From AC-32 sp963736055 (lineage in GTDB: Bacteria > Actinomycetota > Thermoleophilia > Gaiellales > Gaiellaceae), in contig CAVTNM010000009.1 of NCBI GenBank assembly GCA_963736055.1, forward strand, positions 434,001-498,000: a stretch of DNA of 64,000 nt, in the 5' to 3' direction. The translations under genes and the position numbers were made by a program. Below, piece by piece: positions 25,417 to 36,123 of the stretch (the stretch's first letter is position 1; every line of letters begins with the position of its first letter). The notes under the pieces were generated by a model. The model saw nothing but the letters and a program-made list of their open reading frames with translations, was not told the origin of the DNA and searched no databases.

Positions 25417-26096
25417 TCGGAGGTGTAGCCGCCTCGGCGCTCGTCGCGGAGGAGTTTCCCCTCCTCGAGCGCGATCACGCGCTTCCGCATCTTGTCGACC
25501 ATCTCACGGTCGTGGGTGGCCATCAGGATCGTCGTGCCCGCCCTGTTGATCCGGTACAGGAGCTGCATGATCCCGACGCTCGTGTCGGGATCGAGGTTCC
25601 CGGTCGGCTCGTCGCAGATCAGGAGCGGTGGGTGGTTGACGAAAGCCCGGGCGATCGAGACGCGCTGCTGCTCGCCGCCGGAGAGCTCGTCGGGCAGCGA
25701 GGACATCTTGTGCGAGAGGCCGACCAGGTTCAGCACCTCGGGCACCTTGCGGCGGATCGAGTCCGCGTTCTCGCCCTGCACCTTGAGCGCGTAGGCGACG
25801 TTCTCGGACGCATTGCGGTTCGGCAGCAGCTTGAAGTCCTGGAAGACGCAGCCGACGTTTCGACGGAGCAGCGGCACCTTCGAGCGCTTCAGCCGCGTAA
25901 GGTCGCGGCCGCCGACGAAGATCTTGCCCCGGGTCGGCTCGAGCTCCTTCAGCACGAGGCGGATGACCGTTGACTTGCCCGAGCCCGAGGCGCCCACGAT
26001 GAACACGAACTCGCCCTTGTCGATCGCAAAGGAGACGTCACTGAGCGCGGCAACGTCCGGCTCGTAGATCTTGGTCACGGTGTCGAACACGACCAT
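25413..26096 (-). CDS. ftsE: Cell division ATP-binding protein FtsE
   Basis: The 227-residue protein is an ABC ATPase with Walker A GASGSGKST, signature LSGGEQQR and Walker B LLICDEPTGNLD, and a start (MVVFDTVTKIY) that aligns with FtsE of other actinobacteria. The frame is open upstream, but those residues are low-complexity and poorly supported. It powers FtsX, whose gene overlaps by four bases. The 164-base region to prfB contains AT-richer TAGGTTT and TAGGAT elements that may hold the promoter. Confidence 0.95.
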   Translation of the reverse strand: MVVFDTVTKIYEPDVAALSDVSFAIDKGEFVFIVGASGSGKSTVIRLVLKELEPTRGKIFVGGRDLTRLKRSKVPLLRRNVGCVFQDFKLLPNRNASENVAYALKVQGENADSIRRKVPEVLNLVGLSHKMSSLPDELSGGEQQRVSIARAFVNHPPLLICDEPTGNLDPDTSVGIMQLLYRINRAGTTILMATHDREMVDKMRKRVIALEEGKLLRDERRGGYTSE

Positions 26097-26260
26097 CGCC
26101 GAGCTCGATGGAGCAGGCGGCGGCACGACGGGCTCGTGAGTGAGAACCGCCGTCCTTGGCTCGGTGTGCTGGAGGTCCGTGTCCTGCACGGGCAAGAAGG
26201 ACGCGGCGCGTGCTGGGTGCGCCGGGTGGGCTAGGGCCGGAATCCTAGCGAAACCTACGG

Positions 26261-27377
26261 CTAGAACACCTTTCCCGCAGCCCTGGCGAGTAGGTATTCG
26301 CGCACGAATTCGTCGAGCGCGCCGTCGAGGACCGCCTGGGTGTTTCCGGTCTCGTAATCGGTGCGGTGATCCTTGACCAGCTGGTAGGGATGGAGGACGT
26401 AGCTGCGGATCTGGCTGCCGAAGCCGATGTCCTGCGCGGCCCCCCGCTCCTTGGCCAGCTCCTCCTCGCGCCGCTCCTGCTCCTGCTCGAGCAGCCGGGA
26501 CTTGAGGATGCGGAGCGCGGTCTGCTTGTTGGAGCTCTGCGAGCGCTCGTTCTGGCACTGGACGACGATGCCGGTCGGGAGGTGGGTGATCCGGACGGCC
26601 GAGTCGGTCTTGTTCACGTGCTGGCCGCCTGCGCCGCTCGCCCGGTAGGTGTCGATACGGAGGTCGCTCTCGTCGATCTCGACGTCGACGTCCTCCGGCA
26701 GCAGCGGGCTGACGATCACCTGGGCGAAGCTGGTGTGGCGCCGGTGGGCCTGGTCGAACGGGCTCAGCCGGACGAGCCGGTGGACGCCGCGTTCGGCCTT
26801 GAGGATCCCGTAGGCGTTCTCGCCGCGCACCGAGAACGTGGCGGACTTGAGGCCGGCCTCCTCGCCGGGGCTCGCCTCGAGCAGCTCGCCCTGGAAGCCG
26901 CGGTCGGCGGCCCAGCGCAGGTACATGCGCAGGAGCATCTCGGCCCAGTCCTGGGCGTCGGTCCCCCCGGTGCCGGCGTGGATCGTGACGAGCGCGTCGC
27001 CGGCGTCGTACTCGCCCGAGAAGAGCGCGTCCTCCTGCAGGCGATCGAGCTCGCGGCTGAGCGGAACGATCGACGCCTCGATCTCGGCCGCCATGTCACC
27101 GTCCATCGCGAGCAGCTCCTGGGCGTCCTGGTACTCCTGCGTGAGGCGCCGGTAGCGCTCGAGGCGCTTGCTCAGGCGCGCGTGCTCGGCCGAGACCTCG
27201 GCCGCGTGCCGCTGGTCATCCCAGAAGCCCGGTTGGCCGAGCTCGCCCTCGAGCTCGCCGACGCGCTCCTCCAGTTGCTCCGGGTCAAAGGTAATCACGG
27301 ACCCAGGCAAGCTGGGCCCCGATCTCCTGGAGCTGCTGGTCGAGCGGAAGCGCGGGCGTGTGCGTCTGGTCAGCCAT
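26261..27377 (-). CDS. prfB: Peptide chain release factor 2 (programmed +1 frameshift)
   Basis: The ATG at 27377 opens a 30-codon leader (starting MADQTHTPALPL and ending WVRDYL) that stops at CTT TGA. A +1 shift at CTTTGAC joins it to DPEQLEERVGELEGEL and the rest of RF2. The body has the stop-codon-reading motif SPF (RLSPFDQAHRRHTS) and the catalytic SGAGGQHVNKTDS, whose Gln is methylated by PrmC. It terminates at UGA and UAA. The in-frame UGA makes synthesis self-regulating. The usual Shine-Dalgarno-like AGGGGG three bases before the slip site is not obvious. A TACGAT box seven bases upstream of the ATG suggests a leaderless mRNA. Confidence 0.95.
27284..27290 (-). other. prfB recoding site CTT TGA C
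   Basis: On the minus strand the leader frame reads TAC CTT TGA CC and the RF2 body continues in the +1 frame from GAC. This is the canonical RF2 slip sequence, in which low RF2 lets the ribosome shift past the UGA. Confidence 0.92.
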
Positions 27378-27384
27378 GACCCCG

Positions 27385-27390
27385 ATCGTA
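27385..27390 (-). promoter_or_regulatory. -10 box for prfB (leaderless start)
   Basis: TACGAT on the minus strand ends seven bases before the ATG at 27377. No Shine-Dalgarno sequence precedes the start. Confidence 0.5.
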
Positions 27391-27489
27391 GCGACCCCAG
27401 CCTCGAGGGCGCTTGTGCTCCAGTGAACAAACCGCACTCGGCACGGGATCGTCACGATTGCGTTCGATCTCAGGGCGCACGCTTCGGCG

Positions 27490-27774
27490 ATGACCGATCG
27501 TGTGCACCCTCGCCTCCGGAAACGCTTGTGGCGCCTGGGGCGCCGGGGAGTGAGTCCCGCCCAGGCCCGCAGGCAGGTTCGGCCCCTCGCAAGGAGGCTC
27601 GACGTGCCGGCTCCGAGCTACGCCAGCGTGCTTCGGATCGTCAGCGCCGCGCGACGGGCCCAGAAGCGGCAACGCGGCGAGCCCGGGGTGCTGGATTCGC
27701 TCGCGCTCGGCCGAATGCCCACTCCGCGGGAGCTGGAGGGGACGTTCGAGCGGTTGCGAGAAAGGGCCGGGTGA
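27490..27774 (+). CDS. Small basic helical protein, unknown function
   Basis: The 94-residue product is rich in arginine and predicted helical. A distinctive middle part, VPAPSYASVLRIVSAARRAQ, is followed by a C-terminal amphipathic segment TPRELEGTFERLRERAG. Its composition differs from the neighbouring antisense frames, and it fills the divergent space next to prfB without overlap. I do not recognise a family. No Shine-Dalgarno or -10 box is obvious, so the gene could be spurious. Confidence 0.45.
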   Translation: MTDRVHPRLRKRLWRLGRRGVSPAQARRQVRPLARRLDVPAPSYASVLRIVSAARRAQKRQRGEPGVLDSLALGRMPTPRELEGTFERLRERAG

Positions 27775-27818
27775 GATTGTTCACTGGAGCACAAGCTGTC
27801 GTTGCGGCCCTGCGCGCC

Positions 27819-28211
27819 TCAGCGGGTCAGGCGGTGGCGGAGGAGCCTTCTCGCGCGATGGAGAGTGAGCGCCAGGAGCGCGAACGCCAGCGCCACCGCG
27901 ACCAGTCCGGACTCTCCGAGCAGGACGGCGATCACCGCGGTTGCCACCGAGCCGAGTAGCAGTGTCGCCTCGAACCACGGCGTTCGGCGCACCGCGCGAT
28001 TCACGGTGGCCTCGGGATGGCGCAGGCTGTGGGTTGCTGCGAGTGCGACGAGGAGCGAGCAGCTTCCCGCCACGATTCCGACGAGCCAGAGGGGCTGGTG
28101 GAAGAGTACGCGCCAGAGGACGAACGTTGTAGCCGCCGTCAGGCACGTGCAGGTGACGACGGTCCGCGCCGGACTACGGTGCGTCCCGTCCGAGTCGAAG
28201 AGCCGGCGCAT
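27819..28211 (-). CDS. Small four-helix membrane protein, unknown function
   Basis: The 130-residue product begins MRRLFDSDGTHRSPA and has four hydrophobic segments, at about residues 15-35, 40-60, 79-97 and 99-116. It ends in a basic tail (HRARRLLRHRLTR). It lies 52 bases downstream of secA on the same strand and may be co-transcribed. The ATG at 28211 is chosen because the longer frame runs back into secA. The family is not recognised. Confidence 0.6.
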   Translation of the reverse strand: MRRLFDSDGTHRSPARTVVTCTCLTAATTFVLWRVLFHQPLWLVGIVAGSCSLLVALAATHSLRHPEATVNRAVRRTPWFEATLLLGSVATAVIAVLLGESGLVAVALAFALLALTLHRARRLLRHRLTR

Positions 28212-28263
28212 GAACGCATGATCGTCCGCATCGACCTGGCGCTTGAGCGGTGCGAGGCCGGCG

Positions 28264-30984
<2,721 letters not shown>

Positions 30985-30991
30985 TCGTCCT

Positions 30992-30997
30992 AGGGTA
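30992..30997 (-). promoter_or_regulatory. -10 box for secA (leaderless start)
   Basis: TACCCT on the minus strand ends seven bases before the ATG at 30984. No Shine-Dalgarno sequence is present. Confidence 0.5.
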
Positions 30998-31028
30998 GCG
31001 GCTCCGGCCCCGTCTGCTCACCCGGACG

Positions 31029-31586
31029 CTAGAGCGCCGAGACGGTCACTTCCCACAGGTCGCCGTCCAGGCGCTTGGCCCGCACGACGAACGCATCGCT
31101 CTCGGCCGCGCCCAGGCTCTCGAGCTCGGGGATCGTGCCGAACTCCCTCGCGCCGTCGATCGTGAGCGAGCGGCCGTCCGGGTTTGCGATCACCTCGATC
31201 TCGTCGCCGTCGGCCTCGAACTCGGCCACTTCGATCCTTTGCGCGGCAACGGCCCATACGTCGTCGGCCTGACGGACGGCTTCCGCCCGGTACGGTGGCT
31301 CGATCGTCTGCTCGACTGCTTCGGCGAGCGGAGAGAGCGTGCCGTTCGGCTCGTCCTCGTCCACGACCAGGTCGCCGTTGGGCAGGACGACGAAGTGGAC
31401 CTCGTCGCCGGACAGACCGGCCGCCTCCGCCGACGCGACGGCGTCCCAGCGCCTTGGTCGCGGGACGCCGTGGATCCCGGTGACGCCCCAGTGAGGCCCC
31501 GGATCGACGGGCGCCTCCTGCTCCGGCAACTCCAGCTCCGCCTCCCGCGCGAGCTTCTTGTGCACCGGCTCGCGGCGGAAGATCAC
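31029..31586 (-). CDS. Conserved-looking acidic protein of unknown function
   Basis: The 185-residue product is acidic. After a short basic N-terminus (MIFRREPVHKKLAREAE) it has a region reading HWGVTGIHGVPRPRRWD, then two alternating beta segments (HFVVLPNGDLVVDED and WEVTVSAL at the end). It has no signal peptide or membrane helix. Its ATG overlaps the hpf stop by four bases, so it is co-translated with the ribosome hibernation factor and may act with it. No family was recognised. Confidence 0.75.
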   Translation of the reverse strand: MIFRREPVHKKLAREAELELPEQEAPVDPGPHWGVTGIHGVPRPRRWDAVASAEAAGLSGDEVHFVVLPNGDLVVDEDEPNGTLSPLAEAVEQTIEPPYRAEAVRQADDVWAVAAQRIEVAEFEADGDEIEVIANPDGRSLTIDGAREFGTIPELESLGAAESDAFVVRAKRLDGDLWEVTVSAL

Positions 31587-32125
31587 TGCGGCTCGATCAG
31601 CCCGTAGTTGCCGTCGCGACGGCGATAGACGACGTTGATCTCGTTCGACTGGTCGTTGCGGAAGACGAAGAAGTCGTGGCCGATCAGCTCGAGCTGGAGC
31701 ACGGCGTCCCCCGGGCCCATCGGAACCAGGGCGAACTGTTTCGTCTTCACGATCAGCGGCTCGGCCTCGTCGGCGACGACGGGCATCGTCTCGGGCGTCA
31801 GGCCGTCCGAGCGTGCAGCGCGCCTTCTCCGCGAGCGGCCCTGCTTCTTGTACCGAACCACCTGCCGCTCGAGCTTGGCGACGAGCTGGTCGATCGACGC
31901 GCGCATGTCCGACGACGCTTCCCGCGCCCGCAGTACCGGCCCTTTCGTCCAGATGGTCGCCTCGGCGACGTGGTTCTCGGCGATCGAGGGGTTCTTCTCC
32001 ACTGCGAGCTCGAGCTCGACGCGCGGATCGGGTAGCTGCCGCTCGAGCTTGCCCAGCTTCTCTTCCGCGTAGCTGCGAATCGCGTCGCTGACCTCGAGGT
32101 TCCTGCCCTTCACCTGAAGCTGCAT
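31583..32125 (-). CDS. hpf: Long-form ribosome hibernation promoting factor
   Basis: The 180-residue protein has an N-terminal RaiA/HPF domain (MQLQVKGRNLEVSDAIRSY at the start, EATIW and a basic RYKKQGRSRRRR stretch). Its C-terminal domain (IVKTKQFALVPM to VVYRRRDGNYGLIEP) makes 100S ribosome dimers in long-form HPF. It protects idle ribosomes in stationary phase. ATG 32125 has AAGGAGAG at good spacing. It overlaps the following unknown gene by four bases. Confidence 0.95.
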   Translation of the reverse strand: MQLQVKGRNLEVSDAIRSYAEEKLGKLERQLPDPRVELELAVEKNPSIAENHVAEATIWTKGPVLRAREASSDMRASIDQLVAKLERQVVRYKKQGRSRRRRAARSDGLTPETMPVVADEAEPLIVKTKQFALVPMGPGDAVLQLELIGHDFFVFRNDQSNEINVVYRRRDGNYGLIEPQ

Positions 32126-32159
32126 CGGCTCTCCTTCGAAGCGGGGCCTGACGAGGAAT

Positions 32160-32822
32160 CTAACGGACGACCCGTGCGAACGTCACGACGTCGACCCGGC
32201 GCGCTCCGCCCTTCCGCAGCGCCGAGGCTGCGGCGGCCGCCGTCGCGCCGCTGGTGTACACGTCGTCGACGAGCACCACCTGGCGGGGCGATTCGGCTGC
32301 AGGGGTGAACGCTCCGGCGGCATTGCGCCGTCGGTCGGCCAGGGTCAGCCCGCGCTGACGCGGAGCGGGCCGCGTCCTGCTCACCAGTTGCAGCACCGGC
32401 AGGGACCATTGCTCGCCCAGCTCTTCCGCGAGACGGCCGGCGGGATGGTGCCCGCGCTCGAGGGTGCGCGCTCGGTCCGGCGCCACGAACGTGACCGCCT
32501 CGGCGCGCGGTGGTCGAACCACGCTGGACACCACCTCCGCGGCCTCGGTGGCGAGACGGCGTAGCCCACGCTCCTTCCACGCCCGGACGAGTCGGCGGAC
32601 GTCCTCGTCGTAGGCGACCGCAGCACGGGCGGACGCGAACGCAAGGCGGCGACCAGAGCACTCCCGGCAGCGCGCGACAGGCCACGCGGTCGGCGCACCA
32701 CAGCGGTCGCAGAACGGCGGCTCGAGCAGCGGCAGCCTCTCCCGGCATGAGACGCACAGCTGAGCGCCAGTCGCTCCGCACCCGGCGCAGCGCATCGGCA
32801 GCAAGAGATCGAGAAGCTTCAT
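32160..32822 (-). CDS. comF: ComF family phosphoribosyltransferase-like protein
   Basis: The 220-residue protein starts with two zinc-type cysteine pairs (CAGCG and CVSC, then CDRCG and CREC). It ends with the PRPP-binding signature VVLVDDVYTSGAT, and RQRGLTLADRRRN is the ComF-specific block. In naturally competent bacteria ComF helps single-stranded DNA enter. No other competence genes are in the window. The start is either ATG 32822 or a GTG four codons upstream, closer to the AGGAGGTGA sequence. It is followed by hpf after 34 bases. Confidence 0.9.
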   Translation of the reverse strand: MKLLDLLLPMRCAGCGATGAQLCVSCRERLPLLEPPFCDRCGAPTAWPVARCRECSGRRLAFASARAAVAYDEDVRRLVRAWKERGLRRLATEAAEVVSSVVRPPRAEAVTFVAPDRARTLERGHHPAGRLAEELGEQWSLPVLQLVSRTRPAPRQRGLTLADRRRNAAGAFTPAAESPRQVVLVDDVYTSGATAAAAASALRKGGARRVDVVTFARVVR

Positions 32823-32903
32823 GTCACACCACACTCACCTCCTGCGAGCCAAGGTAGGCGAGAAAGCGTCACGCGTGGGTGACGGCTTCGTGACGAATGT
32901 GTG

Positions 32904-33647
32904 TCAGCCGGGCTGCGAGAACGCGGCGTCGGCTTCGGCGAGCGTCTCCTTCGAGCCGATGTCGTACCAGCGGCCGGGCACACGCCACGCGTAGACGGGC
33001 GTCCGCGGGTAGAGCCACTGCACCAGCCGCCCCGGCTGGTCGGGATTGTTGCCCTCGGCCAGATAGTCGGCGACCACGCCGAGAGAGGCGCGCGGGTAGA
33101 AGTAGAGCGCGATCCCGGTCAGCGTGCTCGTCGGCTGCTCGGGCTTCTCCTCGAAGAAGGTGATCCGGTCCGACTCGTCGAGCTCGATCGCGTTGTACTG
33201 CCGAATCGCCTCGAGATCGCCGACGTCGTACACCCCTAGCACGGGGGCGCCTTTGGCGAGGGCGAACTCCGCGAACGGCGCCAGGCTCTCGCTGAAGAGG
33301 TTGTCGCCGGCGAGCACGAGCAGATCGTCGTCGATCTCCGCACTGCGGATCGCCAGGCCGAGGTCGCCGATCGCGCCCAGCTTGGTCTCCTCGTCGGTCG
33401 TGCCGTCGTCGAGGATCCGCACGGCGCTGCCACCTCCACTCCGGCCTTCGGCCCACACCCGGAACGCCTCCGCGAACTTGGCGTTCGTGACGACATGGAT
33501 CTCGTCCAACCCGGGCACTCCGTCGAGCCGGTCGAGCAGGTGCTCGAGCATCGGCTTGCCTGCCACCGGCAGCAACGCCTTGGGCCGGTCGACCGTCAGG
33601 GGGTAGAGCCGCGTCGCGTAGCCCGCGGCCAGTACGACGGCCTTCAC
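32904..33647 (-). CDS. Sugar-phosphate nucleotidyltransferase
   Basis: The 247-residue protein opens MKAVVLAAGYATRLYPLT with the later PKALLPVAGKPMLEHLL, the signature of RmlA-type enzymes that join a nucleotide to a sugar 1-phosphate. LVLAGDNLF carries the metal aspartate and ITFFEEKPEQP is the sugar-contact region. It ends with WYDIGSKETLAEA. The specific sugar is not certain, and the length suggests a glucose-1-phosphate thymidylyltransferase-like enzyme. It begins at a GTG ten bases after ahcY and shares a strand with other envelope sugar genes. Confidence 0.9.
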   Translation of the reverse strand: MKAVVLAAGYATRLYPLTVDRPKALLPVAGKPMLEHLLDRLDGVPGLDEIHVVTNAKFAEAFRVWAEGRSGGGSAVRILDDGTTDEETKLGAIGDLGLAIRSAEIDDDLLVLAGDNLFSESLAPFAEFALAKGAPVLGVYDVGDLEAIRQYNAIELDESDRITFFEEKPEQPTSTLTGIALYFYPRASLGVVADYLAEGNNPDQPGRLVQWLYPRTPVYAWRVPGRWYDIGSKETLAEADAAFSQPG

Positions 33648-33657
33648 GCGGGAGCGG

Positions 33658-34926
33658 CTACGTGCCTTCGTCCCAAGAAGCCAGGTACTTCGCCTGCTCC
33701 TCGGTGAGCACGTCGATCGCGACGTCCATCGTCTCGAGCTTGAGCCGAGCGATCTCGGTGTCGATCTCCTCCGGCACCGGATAGACCTTGCGCTCGAGGC
33801 TGGTCGCGTTTCCGACCACGAACTCGGCCGATAGCGCCTGGTTCGCGAACGACATGTCCATGACCTGGGCCGGATGCCCCTCGGCAGCCGCGAGGTTCAC
33901 CAGCCTGCCGTCGGCGATCAGGTAGATGCGCCGGCCGTCCTCGAGCTTGAACTCGTCCACGAACTGCCGCAGCGTACGCGTCTCGACCGCCAGCGAGCGC
34001 AGTGCCGGGATCTCGATCTCGACGTTGAAGTGGCCCGTGTTCGCCAGGATCGCGCCGTCCTTCATCTGCAGGATGTGCTCGCGGGTGATCACCGACTTGT
34101 CGCCTGTCGCGGTGACGAAGATGTCGCCGATCTGCGCCGCGCGCTCCATCGGCAGCACCTCGTAGCCGTCCATCGCGGCCTCCAACGCTCGCAGGGGATC
34201 GACCTCGGTCACGATGACGTGCGACCCCATCCCGCGCGCGCGAAGCGCCACCCCGCGCCCGCACCAGCCGTAGCCGGCGACCACGAACCGCCGCCCGGCG
34301 AGCAGGATGTTCGTCGCGCGGATGATCCCGTCGATCGTCGACTGGCCGGTTCCGTAGCGGTTGTCGAAGAAGTGCTTCGTCTTGGCGTCGTTGACCGCGA
34401 TCACGGGGAACCCGAGCGCACCGTCCCGCTCCAGGGCCTTCAGCCGGATCACGCCGGTCGTCGTCTCCTCCGTGGCGCCGATGATGTCGCCGAGCTGCTC
34501 GCGCCGGTGCGAGTGAAGGACACCGATCACGTCGGCGCCGTCGTCCATCGTCAGCTGCGGCTTGTGATCGACCGCGGCCTCGATGTGCTGGTAATAGGTG
34601 TCGTTGTCCTCACCCTTGATCGCGAAGACGGAGATGTCGAACTCCTCGACCAGCGCGGCCGCGACGTCGTCCTGGGTGGAGAGCGGGTTCGAGGCGCACA
34701 ACACGACGTCGGCGCCCCCGTCCTTGAGGGTCCGCATCAGGTTCGCGGTCTCGCTCGTCACGTGCAGGCAAGCCGAGATCCGGTAGCCCGCCAGTGGCTG
34801 CTCGGCTGCGAAGCGCTCGCGAATCGTGGCCAGGACGGGCATCTGCCGATCGGCCCATTCGATCCGGCTCGAGCCCTCGCCGGCGAGCTTCAGATCCTTG
34901 ACGTCGTACCGCTGCGTGGTGGCCAC
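33658..34926 (-). CDS. ahcY: Adenosylhomocysteinase
   Basis: The 422-residue protein has SACLHVTSETANLMRTL, NDAKTKHFFDNRYGTGQS and the NAD-binding VAGYGWCGRG, followed by DEFKLEDGRRIYLIADGRLVNL, all typical of S-adenosylhomocysteine hydrolase. It splits SAH to adenosine and homocysteine, removing product inhibition from methyltransferases. The homocysteine could feed the methionine synthase genes at 39524-41592. GTG 34926 has TAGACT seven bases upstream, so it has its own promoter inside the sugar cluster. Confidence 0.97.
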   Translation of the reverse strand: MATTQRYDVKDLKLAGEGSSRIEWADRQMPVLATIRERFAAEQPLAGYRISACLHVTSETANLMRTLKDGGADVVLCASNPLSTQDDVAAALVEEFDISVFAIKGEDNDTYYQHIEAAVDHKPQLTMDDGADVIGVLHSHRREQLGDIIGATEETTTGVIRLKALERDGALGFPVIAVNDAKTKHFFDNRYGTGQSTIDGIIRATNILLAGRRFVVAGYGWCGRGVALRARGMGSHVIVTEVDPLRALEAAMDGYEVLPMERAAQIGDIFVTATGDKSVITREHILQMKDGAILANTGHFNVEIEIPALRSLAVETRTLRQFVDEFKLEDGRRIYLIADGRLVNLAAAEGHPAQVMDMSFANQALSAEFVVGNATSLERKVYPVPEEIDTEIARLKLETMDVAIDVLTEEQAKYLASWDEGT

Positions 34927-34933
34927 GCGCGGC

Positions 34934-34939
34934 AGTCTA
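34934..34939 (-). promoter_or_regulatory. -10 box for ahcY (leaderless start)
   Basis: TAGACT on the minus strand ends seven bases before the GTG at 34926. The short distance excludes an SAH riboswitch leader. Confidence 0.5.
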
Positions 34940-34968
34940 CTCAGAGTCGGCGGGCGCTCGGAGCCGCC

Positions 34969-35382
34969 CTACTCGGCGGCCCGTCCGTAGCGGTCCTCGA
35001 GACGGACCACGTCGTCGAGCTGCGGCGTCGAGACCTCCACGATCTTCGTGTCCTCGAGCGCGGTCAGGCGGTGCACGGTCCCCGGCGGGAAGTGGAAGGC
35101 CTCACCCGGGCCGATGACGTCGCTGTTGAGCATGCGCTCCCCCGGGCCGCCGAGCTCCAGCTGCGCGCGACCCTCGAGCACGTACCAGGCCTCGTCCTTG
35201 ACGTTGTGGAACTGGAGGCTGAGCGACTGGCCGGCCTCGATGAACAGGATCTTCCCCGCGTAGGCGTCGGCCTCGGCCCAGATCAGCTCGTGACCCCAGG
35301 GCTTGTCCACCTTCCGGGGCTCGGACGCAAACTTGTCCAGCCCGCCGAGGTTCGGAGAGGTCAAGTGATCACGGCCGGCCAC
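34969..35382 (-). CDS. Cupin protein, mannose-6-phosphate isomerase type II-like
   Basis: The 137-residue protein is a single cupin. KPWGHELIW (27-35) matches the start of the isomerase domain of bifunctional GDP-mannose pyrophosphorylases, and metal ligands appear in LQFHNVKDEAWYVLEG and FPPGTVHRL. It probably acts on a phosphosugar together with the adjacent nucleotidyltransferase at 35410. It could also be a non-enzymatic sugar-binding cupin. It starts at GTG 35382, with a TAGGTT element ten bases upstream. Confidence 0.85.
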   Translation of the reverse strand: MAGRDHLTSPNLGGLDKFASEPRKVDKPWGHELIWAEADAYAGKILFIEAGQSLSLQFHNVKDEAWYVLEGRAQLELGGPGERMLNSDVIGPGEAFHFPPGTVHRLTALEDTKIVEVSTPQLDDVVRLEDRYGRAAE

Positions 35383-35409
35383 GAGCCGCGCGAACCTACC
35401 ACCCCCGCG

Positions 35410-36111
35410 CTACCCGCGCGAGCCTGCCGGCCAACCGGGGTTCTCGGCGAGGTAGTCCTCGGCCACCCGAAGATCCTTGGGCGTGTTGACCGTCAGCCAG
35501 GCTCCCTCGTGCCGCTGCGCGCGCAACCGGCCTTCGGCAGCCAGCTCCGGGAAGGTCGTGGCCTCGTGGTCACCGCGCTCCGGAAGGCGCGCGACGGCCT
35601 CCTCGCCGAGGACGTACACCCCGCAGCTGACCCAGTGCTCGAGGCGCGGAGCCTCCCGAAAGCCGGTCACGAGGTCGTCCTCCAGCTCGACCACGCCGAA
35701 CGGCGAGCGCAGCGGCACGACGGTGATCGTCGCGGCCGCGGCGCGTGCTCGATGGAGCGCCAGGAGCCCGCGGAGATCCGCGTCGACGAGCTCGTCGCCG
35801 TTCAGCGCGTAGACGTCGCCCTGCTCTCGCCGTGCGGCGGCGGCCAGGCGGATCCCCCCTCCCCTCCCGAGCGGCTCGGGCTCGGGAACCACCCCGATCT
35901 CGGGACCGAGGGCGCCCAGAGCCGCCAGGAAGGACTCCTCCTGACCCGCCGCACAGCTGACGAGCACGCGGTCCACCCCGGCTGCTGCGAGCTGCGCCAC
36001 CTGGTACGCCGCGAGCGGCCGGCCGCCGACCTCGACCAGCGCCTTCGGGCGGCCGCCCGCGGCGTCGCCGAGCCGCTCGGCCTTGCCCCCCGCCAGGATG
36101 ATCGCTTCCAC
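35410..36111 (-). CDS. NDP-sugar pyrophosphorylase family protein
   Basis: The 233-residue protein starts MEAIILAGGKAERLG, followed by RPKALVEVGGRPL, the nucleotidyltransferase GT-A signature. YALNGDELVD holds the metal aspartate, and PLGRGGGIRLA matches the LGTAG(P)L region. The end, WLTVNTPKDLRVAED, resembles mannose- and heptose-type enzymes. It sits between the cupin and the UDP-sugar dehydrogenase genes, and it starts at a GTG 12 bases after the latter. Confidence 0.9.
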   Translation of the reverse strand: MEAIILAGGKAERLGDAAGGRPKALVEVGGRPLAAYQVAQLAAAGVDRVLVSCAAGQEESFLAALGALGPEIGVVPEPEPLGRGGGIRLAAAARREQGDVYALNGDELVDADLRGLLALHRARAAAATITVVPLRSPFGVVELEDDLVTGFREAPRLEHWVSCGVYVLGEEAVARLPERGDHEATTFPELAAEGRLRAQRHEGAWLTVNTPKDLRVAEDYLAENPGWPAGSRG

Positions 36112-36123
36112 TACGAGGGGCTG

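Noticed and set aside
34927..34968. SAH riboswitch upstream of ahcY
   Set aside because: Only 42 bases separate the genes and a -10 box lies seven bases before the start, leaving no room for a leader RNA.
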